From: an uncultured Clostridia bacterium
GTDB taxonomy: Bacteria > Bacillota > Clostridia > Lachnospirales > CAG-274
Assembly (NCBI GenBank): GCA_910579745.1
Contig: CAJTVH010000079.1
Span: 1-6,861, forward strand
Reading direction: 5' to 3'
Length of the DNA: 6,861 bases
Position numbers and translations under genes: made by a program. Positions 6,154 through 6,861 of this stretch are shown one piece after another; positions within the stretch are counted from its first letter, which is position 1; each line of letters starts with the position of its first letter. The notes below the pieces were generated by a model. It ran no database searches. It saw only the letters and a program-made list of their open reading frames with translations, and was not told where the DNA came from.

Positions 6154-6861
6154 ATGAAAAATTTGGAGCCAGAGAAACGAATTGTGGGGTCAACATCTCA
6201 ACAGCAAGAAATAATTGACGATTTATATAATAAACATTATGAAATGCTGTTTAATTATGCGCATAAAATTTTGCAAAATGAGGATACAACCAAGAAAGTT
6301 GTAAAAGAAACTTTTAGATTTCCTTCTATGAATGTTGATGAACTTTTGCAAAGTGAGAATGAGGCAGATTGGCTTATTAAAGCTTTGCAGCGTTCAATAA
6401 TCGGTTATTTATATGATGAGCACTATAAAATGCTATTTAATTTTGCCTGTTCGATTTTGCAAAATGAGGATACGGCCAAAGAAGTTATACAGGAAACTTT
6501 TAGAGTTGCTTGCGAAAATATTGAAAAACTTATGCAAAGCAAAAATATTGCAGGATGGCTTGTTAATACTTTACACTTTACTATAAAAAGATTTAAAAGA
6601 CAGAAACAAACAATGTCTAAATACATAGCTAGAGTTCCAGATGATTTTGATTTTGAAAATATTGTTGATGACAGATTGCCAGACGAAAATATAGAAACAT
6701 TATATTCCGATTTAGCAGCTTATGAAGATTTTGAATTGTTACAAGAATTTGCGGTATACGATAGACCAATAAAAGAAATTGCTAAAGAACATAACATTTC
6801 TATTGACGCTTGTAATAAAAGATTATCAAGGATTAAAAAAATATTTCGTAACTTATTAAAA
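6154..6861 (+). CDS. ECF-type sigma-70 family sigma factor with duplicated region 2 (3' end outside window)
   Basis: There are 236 codons without a stop up to the window edge. The start is firm: GAGG lies at 6141-6144, 9 nt upstream, and an in-frame TGA immediately precedes the ATG. Sigma region 2 occurs twice: residues 24-85 and 86-147 align without gaps. Copy 2 is the typical one, with LFNFACSILQNEDTAKEV, ETFRVACENIEKL and AGWLVNTLHFTIKRFKRQ, the last being the basic segment expected to meet the -10 element. Copy 1 keeps the first half but reads FRFPSMN and WLIKALQRSIIGY, losing the basic residues. After an acidic linker (about 160-182), residues 183-236 form region 4, with the helix-turn-helix IKEIAKEHNISIDACNKRLSRIKK that reads the -35. 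Removing one copy leaves 174 residues, the usual ECF size, so little is probably missing at the end. It would redirect RNA polymerase to a specific promoter set. No anti-sigma gene is in view. Confidence 0.88.
   Translation, partial: MKNLEPEKRIVGSTSQQQEIIDDLYNKHYEMLFNYAHKILQNEDTTKKVVKETFRFPSMNVDELLQSENEADWLIKALQRSIIGYLYDEHYKMLFNFACSILQNEDTAKEVIQETFRVACENIEKLMQSKNIAGWLVNTLHFTIKRFKRQKQTMSKYIARVPDDFDFENIVDDRLPDENIETLYSDLAAYEDFELLQEFAVYDRPIKEIAKEHNISIDACNKRLSRIKKIFRNLLK
6223..6594 (+). repeat. Tandem 186-bp duplication inside the sigma factor gene
   Basis: Units 6223-6408 and 6409-6594 abut exactly and encode 62 residues each, 32 of them identical by hand count. The longest exact match I see is 20 nt (6268-6287 and 6454-6473). 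The divergence shows that the duplication is old and maintained rather than an assembly artefact. Confidence 0.88.

Noticed and set aside
6423..6626. A minus-strand 67-codon frame
   Set aside because: It is antisense to the well-supported second sigma region-2 copy and lacks a ribosome binding site.

Overview
The window is A+T-rich DNA with strong GGAGG-type ribosome binding sites, short gene spacings and housekeeping-type (sigma-A) promoters. It carries an Rpn-family PD-(D/E)XK protein with a GIEKG-repeat tail and an ECF sigma factor of a type common in gut Clostridia. Together these point to a low-GC Bacillota chromosome, most likely Clostridia or a related gut lineage. This assignment is inferred from family resemblance, not from a marker gene.

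Layout, right to left on the minus strand. An Rpn-family nuclease gene (5874-4804) has its own promoter and ends at a 17-bp-stem terminator (4741-4787). A second promoter (4672-4700) then starts a tight three-gene operon: a beta-CASP-like metallo-beta-lactamase-fold hydrolase (4597-3425), a long protein with a coiled coil and a divergent GrpE-like C-terminus (3404-2364), and an unusual Hsp70 ATPase (2374-8). The gaps are 20 nt and then an 11-nt overlap, so the proteins are probably made together. The Hsp70 stop is 7 nt from the window edge and no terminator is visible, so the operon may continue to the left.

On the plus strand, 5881-6153 holds the Rpn promoter, a start-less, coding-looking stretch that may be a gene remnant (to 6083), and the promoter of a sigma-70-family gene that begins at 6154 and runs off the right edge. 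That sigma factor carries two adjacent 62-residue copies of its region 2, 32/62 identical and without gaps.

Working picture: the operon looks like a dedicated chaperone module (Hsp70 plus its own nucleotide exchange factor, with no J-domain partner in view) coupled to a putative metal-dependent nuclease. An Rpn nuclease sits beside it. A role in stress response or in conflict with foreign DNA is plausible but is inference. The two most unusual items are this MBL/GrpE-like/Hsp70 module and the sigma factor with a duplicated region 2.
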